Part shown: positions 51,487 to 59,584 of the stretch, in pieces
Position numbering within the stretch: position 1 is the stretch's first letter
Layout: every line of letters begins with the position of its first letter
Origin: an uncultured Bacteroidales bacterium
GTDB taxonomy: Bacteria > Bacteroidota > Bacteroidia > Bacteroidales > Paludibacteraceae
Length of the DNA stretch: 64,000 nucleotides
Assembly (NCBI GenBank): GCA_900321605.1
Contig: ONWR01000004.1
Location: 1-64,000 of the forward strand
Direction of reading: 5' to 3'
The notes under the pieces: generated by a model
What the model saw: only the letters and a program-made list of their open reading frames with translations
What the model was told of the DNA's origin: nothing
Databases searched by the model: none
Made by a program: the position numbers and the translations under genes

Positions 51487-51585
51487 TTATTCTCTATCGT
51501 TCATATCTTTTTTATATCTTAATTTTCGCACATGTTGGCACACGTAAGCGAGCTTTGCATTTTCAGCGTGCAAAGGTACTGCTTT
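51487..51585 (-). pseudogene. Duplicated ORF6N promoter/leader with a 5-codon remnant
   Basis: On the minus strand the promoter TACCTTTG (51571-51578), the AAAGCTCGCTTACGT leader and ATGAACGAT closely follow the leader of the ORF6N gene at 50091-50165. Here the coding part stops after five codons (MNDRE). It sits right above copy B of the repeated 5' element. Confidence 0.65.
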
Positions 51586-51624
51586 TTTTTGAATTGTGCA
51601 AGAGATAGAACAAAAAAATGCTGT

Positions 51625-51665
51625 CCATTTTGTCCATTTGTCCATTTTGTCCATTTTTATCCACT
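51625..51665. repeat. Micro-repeat of ttgtccatt units
   Basis: Four to five copies of tgtccatt(tt), in a gene-free region. Confidence 0.7.
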
Positions 51666-51774
51666 TGTAAATCATTCATTTATAGCACATTATCTCGAAA
51701 TGGACAATAGGAACACTTTAGCCAGCATATACATTTTTCATTTTTGTCGCATACTTGCTGCAACCCTTCCCCTC

Positions 51775-51822
51775 CACTAACCCACTAATCCACTCATCCA
51801 CTCACCCACTAATCCACTAAAA
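51775..51822. repeat. Micro-repeat of ccactaatccactcatcc type
   Basis: Six degenerate 8-base copies of cactaatc/cactcatc. Confidence 0.7.
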
Positions 51823-51884
51823 CTTTTGTTCAAAAATATACGCATCACGAGGTTTCGTCCACCCTATCACGACTCTTGCACGAT

Positions 51885-52000
51885 CCCGCGCCAAATGATA
51901 CCCCAAACATTCCCGAAGGATACCCCAAGGATACAACCCCTATTTTGTCACAACTATGCCTTTTACTATATATACTATGTATATATACTTTTTGATGACT
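51885..52000 (+). repeat. Dispersed intergenic element, copy 2 (upstream of porX)
   Basis: Matches 4976-5094 closely (cccgcgcc, two ataccccaagga units, AT-rich palindrome at actatatatactatg). Same orientation and position relative to the next gene. Confidence 0.75.
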
Positions 52001-52161
52001 TCTTTTCGATCAACCTTCATCCGGGCTTCTCCATCCCGTTGAAAATATCCAAAATTATAGAAATAATTTTTGGCAACTGACAAAACGGCATAATTTTTGT
52101 ACAAACCCTAAATAAACTCTTGGTTAAATTGAACATCGGAAATTAAAAGGAAGATTGCTAT

Positions 52162-53739
52162 ATGAATCGGATTTTATGGGTTGATGACGAGATAGACTTG
52201 TTGCAACCGTATATTATTTATTTGAAAAACAAAGGGTACGAAGTGGTGTCGGCTTCGAACGGCGAGGACGCGCTGCAGATCGTGAAAGGCGAAAAAGGAG
52301 ATGGTGACAACCATTTCGCCATCGTCTTTTTAGATGAGAACATGCCCGGAATGACCGGTTTGGAGACCTTGCAGGAGATCAAACGGTTGCGGCCCGAAGT
52401 GCCGGTAGTGATGATCACCAAATCCGAAGAGGAGCACATCATGGAACAGGCAATAGGCGAGAAGATTGCCGATTACCTGATCAAGCCCGTTAACCCGAGT
52501 CAGATCTTGCTGTGTCTCAAGAAACATATTCATCAGCAGGAGATCGTCACGGAGCAGGTTCAGCAGAACTACCGTCAGGAATGGAGCGACATCTCCTATA
52601 TGATCGACACGGCTACGACCATCGAAGAATGGCAAGCCATCGAGCGTACGCTCAGCAAATGGGACATCGAGTTGGAGAACGCACCGATGCGTTCGCTCAT
52701 CGATGACCAACGCACGCAAGCGAATGCTGCTTTTGGCAAATGGATAGCGAAGAACTACGAGCGTTGGTTTGAGCCACAAGGGGACACTATACAAAGTGCC
52801 AAGGACGCCCCGATCATGTCGCACGATGTGATGAAACACGCCGTTTTTCCGCTGCTTGACCAAGGGGAGAAAGTGCTGCTTTGCGTGATCGATAACTTCC
52901 GTTTCGACCAATGGAAAACGATTCAGCCGCTGATCAGCGAGTTCTACTCGATCCGCCACGAGGAGCAATACACCTCTATCTTACCCACAGCTACGCAGTA
53001 TGCCCGAAATGCTATTTTCTCGGGTCTGCTACCCCTTCAGATCCAGCAGATGTACCCGCAGTATTGGGTAGAAGAAGGAGACGAGGAGACCAAGAACCAA
53101 CACGAGAAAGAGCTGGTTCAGACGCTTCTCGACCGCTACCGGAGAAGGGAGAGTTTTAACTACTGGAAGGTCAACGAGAGTGATTTTTGCGAGAAAGTGA
53201 TCCATCAGCTGAAGGGTGTGACTGCTCCGCTGAATATCGTGGTACTCAATTTCATCGATATGCTTTCTCACTCGCGTACGGAGAGCAAGATGATGCGTGA
53301 GTTAGCAAACGACGAGGCGGCGTACAGGAGCCTGACGCTCAGTTGGTTCAAACATTCGCCGACCTACGACCTGCTACGCCGTGCGGCGGAGTTAGGGTTC
53401 ACCTTGGTGCTGACCACCGATCATGGCACCACAAGGGTGAAGAACGCCGTGCAGATTATCGCGGACAAGAACACCAATACGAATATCCGCTACAAAGTGG
53501 GCAAGGCGCTTAACTGCTCATCGAAGAACGTCTTCTCCATCGAGCAGCCCAAACGGGTCGGTCTGCCCTGTCCGAACGTCAGCAGCAGCTATGCGTTCTG
53601 CACCGGAAGCGATTTCTTCGCGTACCCGAATCAGTTCAACTACTACGCGCAGTACTACCGCAACACGTTCCAACACGGCGGTATATCGCTCGAAGAGATG
53701 ATTGTGCCGCTCGTCACGTTGGGGCCAAGAAATTTTTAA
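52162..53739 (+). CDS. porX: T9SS response regulator PorX
   Basis: A 525-residue protein. Residues 1-120 are a CheY-like receiver: VDDEIDLLQPY with acidic Asp 8-9, phospho-acceptor Asp 58 in VFLDENMPGMTG, Thr in MITKSEEE and Lys in YLIKPVNP. The rest is the PglZ/alkaline-phosphatase-like domain of PorX (VIDNFRFDQWKTIQP, LPTATQYARNAIFSGLLP, VLNFIDMLSHSRTESKM, TTDHGTTRVKNAVQI). PorX controls T9SS gene expression and activity in Porphyromonas and relatives, with the PorY kinase and SigP. No porY is present in this window. It is single, with repeat and DNA-element sequence upstream and a gtcgatagtcg repeat downstream. Confidence 0.92.
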   Translation: MNRILWVDDEIDLLQPYIIYLKNKGYEVVSASNGEDALQIVKGEKGDGDNHFAIVFLDENMPGMTGLETLQEIKRLRPEVPVVMITKSEEEHIMEQAIGEKIADYLIKPVNPSQILLCLKKHIHQQEIVTEQVQQNYRQEWSDISYMIDTATTIEEWQAIERTLSKWDIELENAPMRSLIDDQRTQANAAFGKWIAKNYERWFEPQGDTIQSAKDAPIMSHDVMKHAVFPLLDQGEKVLLCVIDNFRFDQWKTIQPLISEFYSIRHEEQYTSILPTATQYARNAIFSGLLPLQIQQMYPQYWVEEGDEETKNQHEKELVQTLLDRYRRRESFNYWKVNESDFCEKVIHQLKGVTAPLNIVVLNFIDMLSHSRTESKMMRELANDEAAYRSLTLSWFKHSPTYDLLRRAAELGFTLVLTTDHGTTRVKNAVQIIADKNTNTNIRYKVGKALNCSSKNVFSIEQPKRVGLPCPNVSSSYAFCTGSDFFAYPNQFNYYAQYYRNTFQHGGISLEEMIVPLVTLGPRNF

Positions 53740-53766
53740 GTCGATAGTCGATAGTCGATAGTGAAT
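53738..53766. repeat. Micro-repeat of gtcgatagtcgata units
   Basis: Three exact copies of agtcgat overlapping the porX stop. Confidence 0.75.
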
Positions 53767-53783
53767 AGGTCTGTACTCTGGGT

Positions 53784-54551
53784 TTACCATTCCAGCGTTG
53801 CTACAACCGGCTTATGATCTGAGCCGGTTGTTTTTGGTACCGTGCAGCGGGTCGGTTTCAAAGGGTCGGAACACAGGATATAATCGATCCGCAGACCGAA
53901 GCCTTTATAGGAATAGGTGTCTCCGTCGTCAAAAAACGAATGCGTCTCACTCCATGCGTCGTGCAAACCGCTGCTCAGACACCAGTACGCATAACTGAGT
54001 ATCGGCGAGTTGAAATCGCCGACTACGATCACGGGATAAGGGCTCTCATCAATCTCCGCACGCACTACTTGTGCCTGTTTGTTACGCAAAGGTATCGCCC
54101 GTTTCCATTTCTGCTCAATCTTATTGACGTCCTGCAAATCCTCCGACTCCAATTTATACGACTCCAAATGGTTGTTAAACAGCCGGAAAGTGTCTTTTCC
54201 GACCACTATATCGCAACGGTTAGAGAGGTTGCCAAAGGTCTCATAATGAATACTTTGCTTATGAATAAGCGGGTATTTGGACCAGACCATGGTGCCGTAC
54301 TGATGACGTTTGTTAAACACCGAAAAATCCAGATACGAATAAGGATACTTGGGGCTCAGGGTCTTTTTGACATCCGGCAGGGTGAGGAAATGATCGTCTT
54401 TATAGACATCTACCTCTTGCAGACACACCACATCGGCATCCTGCTGCAACAGGTATTGCAGCACCTCGTTCTTCTCGGGCTTCTTAAACTCGCCCATACG
54501 ACCCGTATTCCAGGTCATAACGGTGATTGCTATGATGAGGGCCTTCAGCAT
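53784..54551 (-). CDS. Endonuclease/exonuclease/phosphatase family protein
   Basis: A 255-residue metal-dependent phosphoesterase with an N-terminal membrane-like or signal stretch (MLKALIIAITVMTW). Family motifs: MTWNTGRMG, VVCLQEVD, VVVGDFNSPILS and the C-terminal IDYILCSDPL followed by TTGSDHKPVVATL, which give the catalytic Glu, Asn, Asp and His. The substrate cannot be told from the sequence. A cattcagaattcag micro-repeat (54549-54590) separates it from the rhomboid gene. Confidence 0.88.
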   Translation of the reverse strand: MLKALIIAITVMTWNTGRMGEFKKPEKNEVLQYLLQQDADVVCLQEVDVYKDDHFLTLPDVKKTLSPKYPYSYLDFSVFNKRHQYGTMVWSKYPLIHKQSIHYETFGNLSNRCDIVVGKDTFRLFNNHLESYKLESEDLQDVNKIEQKWKRAIPLRNKQAQVVRAEIDESPYPVIVVGDFNSPILSYAYWCLSSGLHDAWSETHSFFDDGDTYSYKGFGLRIDYILCSDPLKPTRCTVPKTTGSDHKPVVATLEW

Positions 54552-54590
54552 TCAGATTTCAGAGTTCAGAATTCAGCATTCAGTTTCAGA
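54549..54590. repeat. Micro-repeat of attcagaattcagcattcag units
   Basis: Five near copies of (a/t)ttcaga/attcagc, the same dialect as in frame in tsaB (29359) and obgE (57560). Confidence 0.7.
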
Positions 54591-55347
54591 GTCTTCTTTG
54601 ATAGTGATAGCCATCGAACTTATCGTCCTTGGTGCTATCCGGACGATGAGAACCGCTTAATTTAGTGCGGATCATATTCCATAGTTCACCGGGTTCGCAC
54701 CAATTGGTCTTTTTCCAGAACAAGACAAGCAACCATCCGAAGAGGAATCCTCCCAAATGCGCGAAATGTGCTACATGATCGGCTGAGATGCCTGCTACGG
54801 AACCCAAACCGGCAAAGAGCTCGATGAGAGCGTAGATAATTACGAACGTGCGCGCACGTATAGGCACAGGAATGAAGATGATGAACATCGGCACATCGGG
54901 ATATAACCATCCGAAGGCGAACAAGATACCAAACACAGCACCGGAAGCGCCGATTGTATTCATGTAATACGCATAATGGGCAAGCGTTTCAGCACTATAA
55001 GTCGCACTCATGTTATCCAACATCAGCATCCACACGATCTCCTGCGCCAAAGCGGCACCAAGTCCGCAAACGAGGTAATACACAAGAAAACGCCTCTCGC
55101 CCCACTGTTGCTCAATCATCGGAGCAAACATCCACACGGCGAACATATTAAAAAATATATGACTCAGATCCGCATGAAGGAACATGTAGGTGAACGGTTG
55201 CCACCAATGGAAGGACTCCGCACCAAAATAATGGAGTCCGCAAATCGCATTCAAATCCACTCCGCTCCTCATCAAAATAGAGGTGAGCAGAAAAACAATC
55301 AAGTTGGCTACCAAGAGGTAGCGCGTAACAGTTGGTAAATTTCTCAT
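54586..55347 (-). CDS. Rhomboid family intramembrane serine protease
   Basis: A 253-residue, six-helix membrane protease. The catalytic Ser is in TIGASGAVFGILFAF and the His in DHVAHFAHLGGFLFGW, with the early WQPFTYMFLHADLSHIFFNMFAVWMFA segment giving the usual His/Asn. It is cut short before any extra domain, as is normal for small rhomboids. Substrate unknown. A minus-strand -7 box (55356-55363) lies directly before the start. Confidence 0.9.
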   Translation of the reverse strand: MRNLPTVTRYLLVANLIVFLLTSILMRSGVDLNAICGLHYFGAESFHWWQPFTYMFLHADLSHIFFNMFAVWMFAPMIEQQWGERRFLVYYLVCGLGAALAQEIVWMLMLDNMSATYSAETLAHYAYYMNTIGASGAVFGILFAFGWLYPDVPMFIIFIPVPIRARTFVIIYALIELFAGLGSVAGISADHVAHFAHLGGFLFGWLLVLFWKKTNWCEPGELWNMIRTKLSGSHRPDSTKDDKFDGYHYQRRL

Positions 55348-55456
55348 AACGGCTGCAAAATTACTGCTTTTTTATGATATAACCACATAAAAAGTGCCAA
55401 AAAATGACAAAAAAGTAGTTTTTTTTGCAAAAATCGCATTTTTTTTGCCAAAAATG

Positions 55457-55487
55457 TTTGCAGATTAAAGAAAAAGTTGTAACTTTG
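55457..55487 (+). promoter_or_regulatory. Promoter of the HU gene
   Basis: TTTG (55457-55460) and TAACTTTG (55480-55487), spacing 19, about 60 bases before the ATG at 55550. Confidence 0.7.
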
Positions 55488-55549
55488 CAGCGCATTCCGA
55501 ATTAGGAAACTATAAATTCACATTTTTAATAAACTAAAATTACATTATT

Positions 55550-55813
55550 ATGAACAAGTTGGCACTTATTGAAGCTGCTGCAGCAAAGGCTCAGGTAAGC
55601 AAAGCAGAGGCAGCAAAAGTTATCGACGCAGCTCTCGAGGCAGCTGTTGAGGCAGTTAAGAAAGGCGAAGGCGTACAGCTCGTAGGTTATGCTACTATCG
55701 CAGTAGCTCAGAAGGCTGCTCGCAAGGCTAAAAACCCGCGTACCGGCGCTATCGTTGACGTTCCTGCTAAGAAGGTCGTTAAAATCAAAGCCGGCGCTAA
55801 GTTCGCTCTCTAA
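55550..55813 (+). CDS. hup: HU family DNA-binding protein
   Basis: An 87-residue nucleoid protein: MNKLALIEAAAAKAQVSKAE, then VIDAALEAAVEAVKKGEGVQLVGYATI and the DNA-arm segment KAARKAKNPRTGAIVDVPAKKVVKIKAG. It bends and compacts DNA and aids replication, recombination and transcription. It is a strongly expressed gene of its own unit with promoter above and terminator below. Confidence 0.93.
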   Translation: MNKLALIEAAAAKAQVSKAEAAKVIDAALEAAVEAVKKGEGVQLVGYATIAVAQKAARKAKNPRTGAIVDVPAKKVVKIKAGAKFAL

Positions 55814-55829
55814 TCAGGCAACGTACTCC

Positions 55830-55868
55830 GCAAACGAGTTGCTCTCCTTAACGGGCAACTCGTTTTGC
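55830..55868 (+). terminator. Terminator-like hairpin after the HU gene
   Basis: Stem GCAAACGAGTTGC/GCAACTCGTTTTGC, loop of 12 bases. The T tract is weak and imperfect, so the element may act as an RNA 3' end rather than a strict rho-independent terminator. Confidence 0.6.
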
Positions 55869-55890
55869 GTCTGTTTAATTTAAGGAAATT

Positions 55891-56469
55891 ATGCTGAATA
55901 TTATTTTATGCGGAGCCCCGGGTAGCGGAAAGGGCACGCAATCGGCTTTTATTGCCCAGAAATACGGGTTGCAACATCTCTCCACAGGAGATGTACTCCG
56001 CGCTGAGATCGCCAAGGGTAGCGAACTCGGTAAACAGATCGATGCCCTGATCGCCAAAGGAAACCTCGTCCCGGACGAGATGATCAACGGTGTGATCGAG
56101 AATTACATCGCTTCTCTGCCTGAGGACTGCAAGGGAACAATCTTTGACGGTTATCCCCGTACTGTTGCGCAAGCAGAAGCACTCACCGAGATGCTCAAGA
56201 AATATGGTATGGAAGGTCTGATGATCGATCTGATGGTCGATGAGCAGCTGCTGATCCAGCGTCTGATTGAGCGCGGTAAGGTGAGTGGTCGTGCGGACGA
56301 TAACCTCAATACGATCCGTCACCGTATCGCAGTCTATCACCAGCAGACCGAACCCATTGCACACTACTACCTGCATCACGGTAACTACTGCGCAGTGAAC
56401 GGCAATCACTCCATGGCGGACGTGTTCCTCCAGATCATGCGAATCATTGACAAATCAATGAATAATTAA
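55891..56469 (+). CDS. adk: Adenylate kinase
   Basis: A 192-residue AMP/ATP phosphotransferase: P-loop LCGAPGSGKGTQSAFIA, AMP-binding STGDVLRAEIAKGSELGKQI and IFDGYPRTVAQAEALTE, with a short lid as in the non-zinc bacterial enzymes. The end is DVFLQIMRIIDKSMNN. It is followed 27 bases later by obgE, with an attaacaattaat micro-repeat between, so the two are co-transcribed. Confidence 0.94.
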   Translation: MLNIILCGAPGSGKGTQSAFIAQKYGLQHLSTGDVLRAEIAKGSELGKQIDALIAKGNLVPDEMINGVIENYIASLPEDCKGTIFDGYPRTVAQAEALTEMLKKYGMEGLMIDLMVDEQLLIQRLIERGKVSGRADDNLNTIRHRIAVYHQQTEPIAHYYLHHGNYCAVNGNHSMADVFLQIMRIIDKSMNN

Positions 56470-56494
56470 CAATTAATAATTAACAATTAATTTC
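56459..56494. repeat. Micro-repeat of aattaacaattaataatt units
   Basis: Three copies of attaacaatta/aataatta between adk and obgE, overlapping the adk stop. Confidence 0.75.
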
Positions 56495-56496
56495 TT

Positions 56497-57678
56497 ATGG
56501 CTGCGAATTTCATCGACTACGTAAAGATCTACTGCCGCTCCGGAAAGGGCGGTGCCGGTTGTATGCACCTTCATCGCGCTAAGTATCTGCCCAAAGGCGG
56601 ACCCGACGGCGGTGACGGAGGCAAAGGCGGCTCGGTGATCCTTCGCGGCAACAGAAACCTCTGGACGCTACTCCACCTCAAGTACCAGAAACATATTATG
56701 GCTACCGACGGAGGCAAAGGAGGTCAGAGTCGTTCGTTCGGTAAGGACGGAGAGGATAAGATCATCGAAGTACCTTGCGGAACGGTTGTTTACGATGGTG
56801 AGACGGGTGAGTATATATGCGAAGTGAAGGCGCATGACGAAAAGGTTGTGCTCCTCAAGGGAGGTCGCGGAGGTTTAGGCAACTGGCATTTCCGTACGGC
56901 TACTAACCAAGCTCCGCGTTACGCTCAACCCGGCGAACCGGCGCAAGAACGCACCGTCATCATGCAACTCAAAGTGCTGGCAGACGTTGGTCTGGTCGGT
57001 TTTCCGAATGCAGGCAAATCGACGTTGCTCAGCGTCGTCTCTGCCGCCAAACCCGAGATCGCGGACTATCCGTTCACAACCCTTACGCCGCAACTCGGCA
57101 TCGTCTCCTATCGCGACGGACGGTCGTTCTGTATGGCAGATATCCCCGGTATCATCGAGGGTGCGAGCGAAGGCAAGGGACTCGGTTTGCGGTTCCTCAG
57201 ACACATCGAACGCAATGCCGTGCTGCTCTTCATGGTTCCGGCTACCAGCCCCGATATCGAGGCGGAGTATAAGATCCTGCTCAATGAGTTGGAGCAATAC
57301 AACCCCGAGTTACTGACTAAGGCGCGCATACTGGCTGTCACCAAGACCGACCTGCCGCGTCTGGACGATGAAGGCAACGAACTGCCGCCTATCGATCTCC
57401 GGCAACTCAAAGAGCACCTGAACATCGAAGTGTTGCCGATTTCATCGGTACAAAACGAAGGTATTGACGCTCTCAAAGATGCCCTTTGGGAGGAACTGAA
57501 CAAGGAGCAGAACCAAGTCATCGAGATCTCTCATGCGCCCATAGACGTGACCGTCATCGAGAGTTCAGAGGAGAGCGTTCAGAATTCAGACGAAGAGGAA
57601 GAAGGCACCATCTACCTCAACGAAGTAGAGGAAGAATGGGACCTCGATAAGTACAAAGGCATAGGATGGGATAATTGA
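56497..57678 (+). CDS. obgE: GTPase ObgE/CgtA
   Basis: A 393-residue Obg GTPase, ribosome-assembly and stringent-response factor. The glycine-rich Obg fold is residues 1-158 (YCRSGKGGAGCMHLHRAKYL, GGPDGGDGGKGGSVILRG). The G domain begins LVGFPNAGKSTLLSVVSAAK, switch II is DIPGIIEGASEGKGLG, and the NKXD-like motif is AVTKTDLP. The C-terminal part is acidic (EEEEGTIYLNEVEEEWDLDK) and includes an in-frame attcagaattcaga micro-repeat at 57560-57592 (peptide SSEESVQNSDEE). Confidence 0.95.
   Translation: MAANFIDYVKIYCRSGKGGAGCMHLHRAKYLPKGGPDGGDGGKGGSVILRGNRNLWTLLHLKYQKHIMATDGGKGGQSRSFGKDGEDKIIEVPCGTVVYDGETGEYICEVKAHDEKVVLLKGGRGGLGNWHFRTATNQAPRYAQPGEPAQERTVIMQLKVLADVGLVGFPNAGKSTLLSVVSAAKPEIADYPFTTLTPQLGIVSYRDGRSFCMADIPGIIEGASEGKGLGLRFLRHIERNAVLLFMVPATSPDIEAEYKILLNELEQYNPELLTKARILAVTKTDLPRLDDEGNELPPIDLRQLKEHLNIEVLPISSVQNEGIDALKDALWEELNKEQNQVIEISHAPIDVTVIESSEESVQNSDEEEEGTIYLNEVEEEWDLDKYKGIGWDN
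57560..57592. repeat. In-frame micro-repeat (gttcagaattcag) in obgE
   Basis: Three copies of the ttcaga dialect, in the non-conserved C-terminal tail. Confidence 0.7.
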
Positions 57679-57692
57679 GAAGCCCCCTCCGA

Positions 57693-57710
57693 CTCCCCTT
57701 GAAAGGGGAG
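57693..57710. repeat. Perfect 8-bp inverted repeat between obgE and the ClC gene
   Basis: CTCCCCTT-GA-AAGGGGAG with no T tract. It sits in a CCCCCTCCGACTCCCC context of the kind seen often between Bacteroidales genes. Possible structural or processing site. Confidence 0.5.
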
Positions 57711-57731
57711 AGGTTAAAGGTTAGAGCTTAA

Positions 57732-59561
57732 ATGTCAAATATAAAATCTCAAATATCAAATTTCTATGATGCCATCATAGAATGGAGGGAGAAGCACCTG
57801 AGCGAGAAGCATTTGGTGCTTTTGCTGTCGTTCTTTGTGGGTACGTTCTCAGCCGCAGCCGCAGCTATTCTGAAGAACTTCATTCATTTCATCCAACAGC
57901 TCGTGGAGGAGCAGCTGATTGCCGACGAACGCACATGGTGGTACCTCATCACGCCGGTCATCGGTATTACCCTTGCGGCGCTTTTCGTCAAATATATCGT
58001 GCGAGACGATATTTCGCACGGTATCACCAAGATCCTCTATGCTATCTCGCAGCGCAAATCGATCATCAAAGCCCATAACATGTGGTCGTCCGTAGTGGGT
58101 TCGGGTCTGACCATCGGTTTCGGTGGATCGGTCGGAGCGGAGGCGCCTATCGTGCTGACCGGTGCTGCCATCGGTTCGAACCTCGCGAAAGCTTTCCGGC
58201 TTGACCAAAAGACGATGATGCTCATGATCGGTTGCGGTGCAGCCGGTGCTATTGGCGGTATTTTCAAAGCCCCGATAGCCGGTCTGGTCTTCACGCTCGA
58301 AGTGCTGATGATGGATCTGACGATGACCTCGGTAGCCCCGCTACTGATCTCATCGGTCACCGCTACGGCTATCTCGTATATCCTCACCGGCGCAGAACCG
58401 ATGTTCCCCTTGGACGTAGCAGAACCGTTCCTCGTTCATCGTATTCCGTGGTACCTGATCTTGGGATTAGTCTGCGGTCTGATCAGCCTCTATTTCACGC
58501 GAGGCATGAACGGTCTGGAGCGATGGATGAAGACCCACGTCCGTAGCATAGGTGCAAAAATCATTGCCGGAGGACTGACGCTGAGTATCTTGATCTTCCT
58601 TTTCCCACCGCTCTACGGTGAAGGTTACGATGTCATCCGTCAGCTCATCAACGGCGACAGTATCAGCGCGTTGGGGAACAGTCCCTTAGAGAAATACATC
58701 TTCCCTACCGATTTCTACGCCCAGCTCTCTACGCTCAATACGCAACTGTTGCTGCTTGTCTATTTCATAGCAATCATCTTCGTGAAGATCATCGCTTCGG
58801 TGGCAACCAACGGCGGTGGTGGTGTCGGAGGTATCTTCGCGCCTTCGCTCTTCATGGGTGCTATCACGGGCTTTGTAACGGCTCGTATCATGAACCTCTG
58901 CGGACTGCTTGTTCCGGAGACCAATTTTGCGTTGGTAGGCATGGCGGGACTGATGTCCGGCGTCATGCACGCACCGCTGACCGGTATCTTCCTCATTGCC
59001 GAACTGACCGGCGGCTACCATCTCTTTATGCCGCTGATGATCGTCAGCGTGATCTCGTATCTGACCATCATGCTCTTCGAGCCGCACTCGTTGTACGCGA
59101 TGCGTCTGGCGCAGAAAGGCGAGCTGCTGACCCATAACAAAGACCGTAATGTGCTGACTCTCTTGAAGATGGATAGCGTTTTGGAGACGGATTTCGTGAC
59201 CATCTTCCCGGAGATGACTCTGGGTGAGTTGGTAAAGGTCATCAGCGAAAGCCGGCGAAACATCTTCCCGGTCATCGACCATGACGGTCGTCTGAAGGGT
59301 ATCTTACTCTTAGACGAGGTACGCAACATCATGTTCCAACCCCGTCTCTACAAACGATTTACGGTAGGACAACTCATCACCTCTCCCCCTGCTGTCTTGC
59401 AGTTTGATCTGCCGATGGACAAAGTGATGGAAACCTTCGAAGACACCGGAGCATGGAACCTGCCGGTAGTGGATGCCGACAAGCATTACCTCGGTTTTGT
59501 GTCCAAATCGAAGATCTTCAACTCCTACCGCAACGTCCTCGTTCATTTCAGCGAAGAATAA
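57732..59561 (+). CDS. ClC-type chloride channel or H+/Cl- antiporter with CBS domains
   Basis: A 609-residue membrane protein. The ClC core holds the selectivity motifs GSGLTIGFGGSVGAEAPIVL (gating Glu present) and GVGGIFAPSLFMGAITGF, with about 10 helices between residues 30 and 440. The C-terminal 130 residues are a pair of CBS domains (TLGELVKVISESRRNIFPVI, MDKVMETFEDTGAWNLPVVD). The N-terminal residues MSNIKSQISNFYD come from a tcaaatatcaaattt micro-repeat. It starts 53 bases after obgE. Confidence 0.92.
   Translation: MSNIKSQISNFYDAIIEWREKHLSEKHLVLLLSFFVGTFSAAAAAILKNFIHFIQQLVEEQLIADERTWWYLITPVIGITLAALFVKYIVRDDISHGITKILYAISQRKSIIKAHNMWSSVVGSGLTIGFGGSVGAEAPIVLTGAAIGSNLAKAFRLDQKTMMLMIGCGAAGAIGGIFKAPIAGLVFTLEVLMMDLTMTSVAPLLISSVTATAISYILTGAEPMFPLDVAEPFLVHRIPWYLILGLVCGLISLYFTRGMNGLERWMKTHVRSIGAKIIAGGLTLSILIFLFPPLYGEGYDVIRQLINGDSISALGNSPLEKYIFPTDFYAQLSTLNTQLLLLVYFIAIIFVKIIASVATNGGGGVGGIFAPSLFMGAITGFVTARIMNLCGLLVPETNFALVGMAGLMSGVMHAPLTGIFLIAELTGGYHLFMPLMIVSVISYLTIMLFEPHSLYAMRLAQKGELLTHNKDRNVLTLLKMDSVLETDFVTIFPEMTLGELVKVISESRRNIFPVIDHDGRLKGILLLDEVRNIMFQPRLYKRFTVGQLITSPPAVLQFDLPMDKVMETFEDTGAWNLPVVDADKHYLGFVSKSKIFNSYRNVLVHFSEE
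57733..57765. repeat. Micro-repeat forming the ClC N-terminus
   Basis: Copies of caaatataaa/caaatatcaaa read in frame from the ATG. Confidence 0.6.
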
Positions 59562-59584
59562 GTGCTTTTAGCTCGTATTTTGCG

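Larger units (their letters stand above)
51676..52161. other. Gene-free region upstream of porX
   Basis: Holds a cactaatccact micro-repeat (51775-51822), the second copy of the dispersed element (51885-52000) and a possible porX promoter (TTTG 52069-52072, TAATTTTTG 52091-52099). Short open frames here are not credible. Confidence 0.6.

Noticed and set aside
51826..52080. 84-codon open frame before porX
   Set aside because: Same reason as the frame at 4878: it translates repeat DNA and an AT-rich palindrome.
57693..57710. Terminator after obgE
   Set aside because: The stem is perfect but has no T tract and the ClC gene follows closely, so it is listed only as an inverted repeat.
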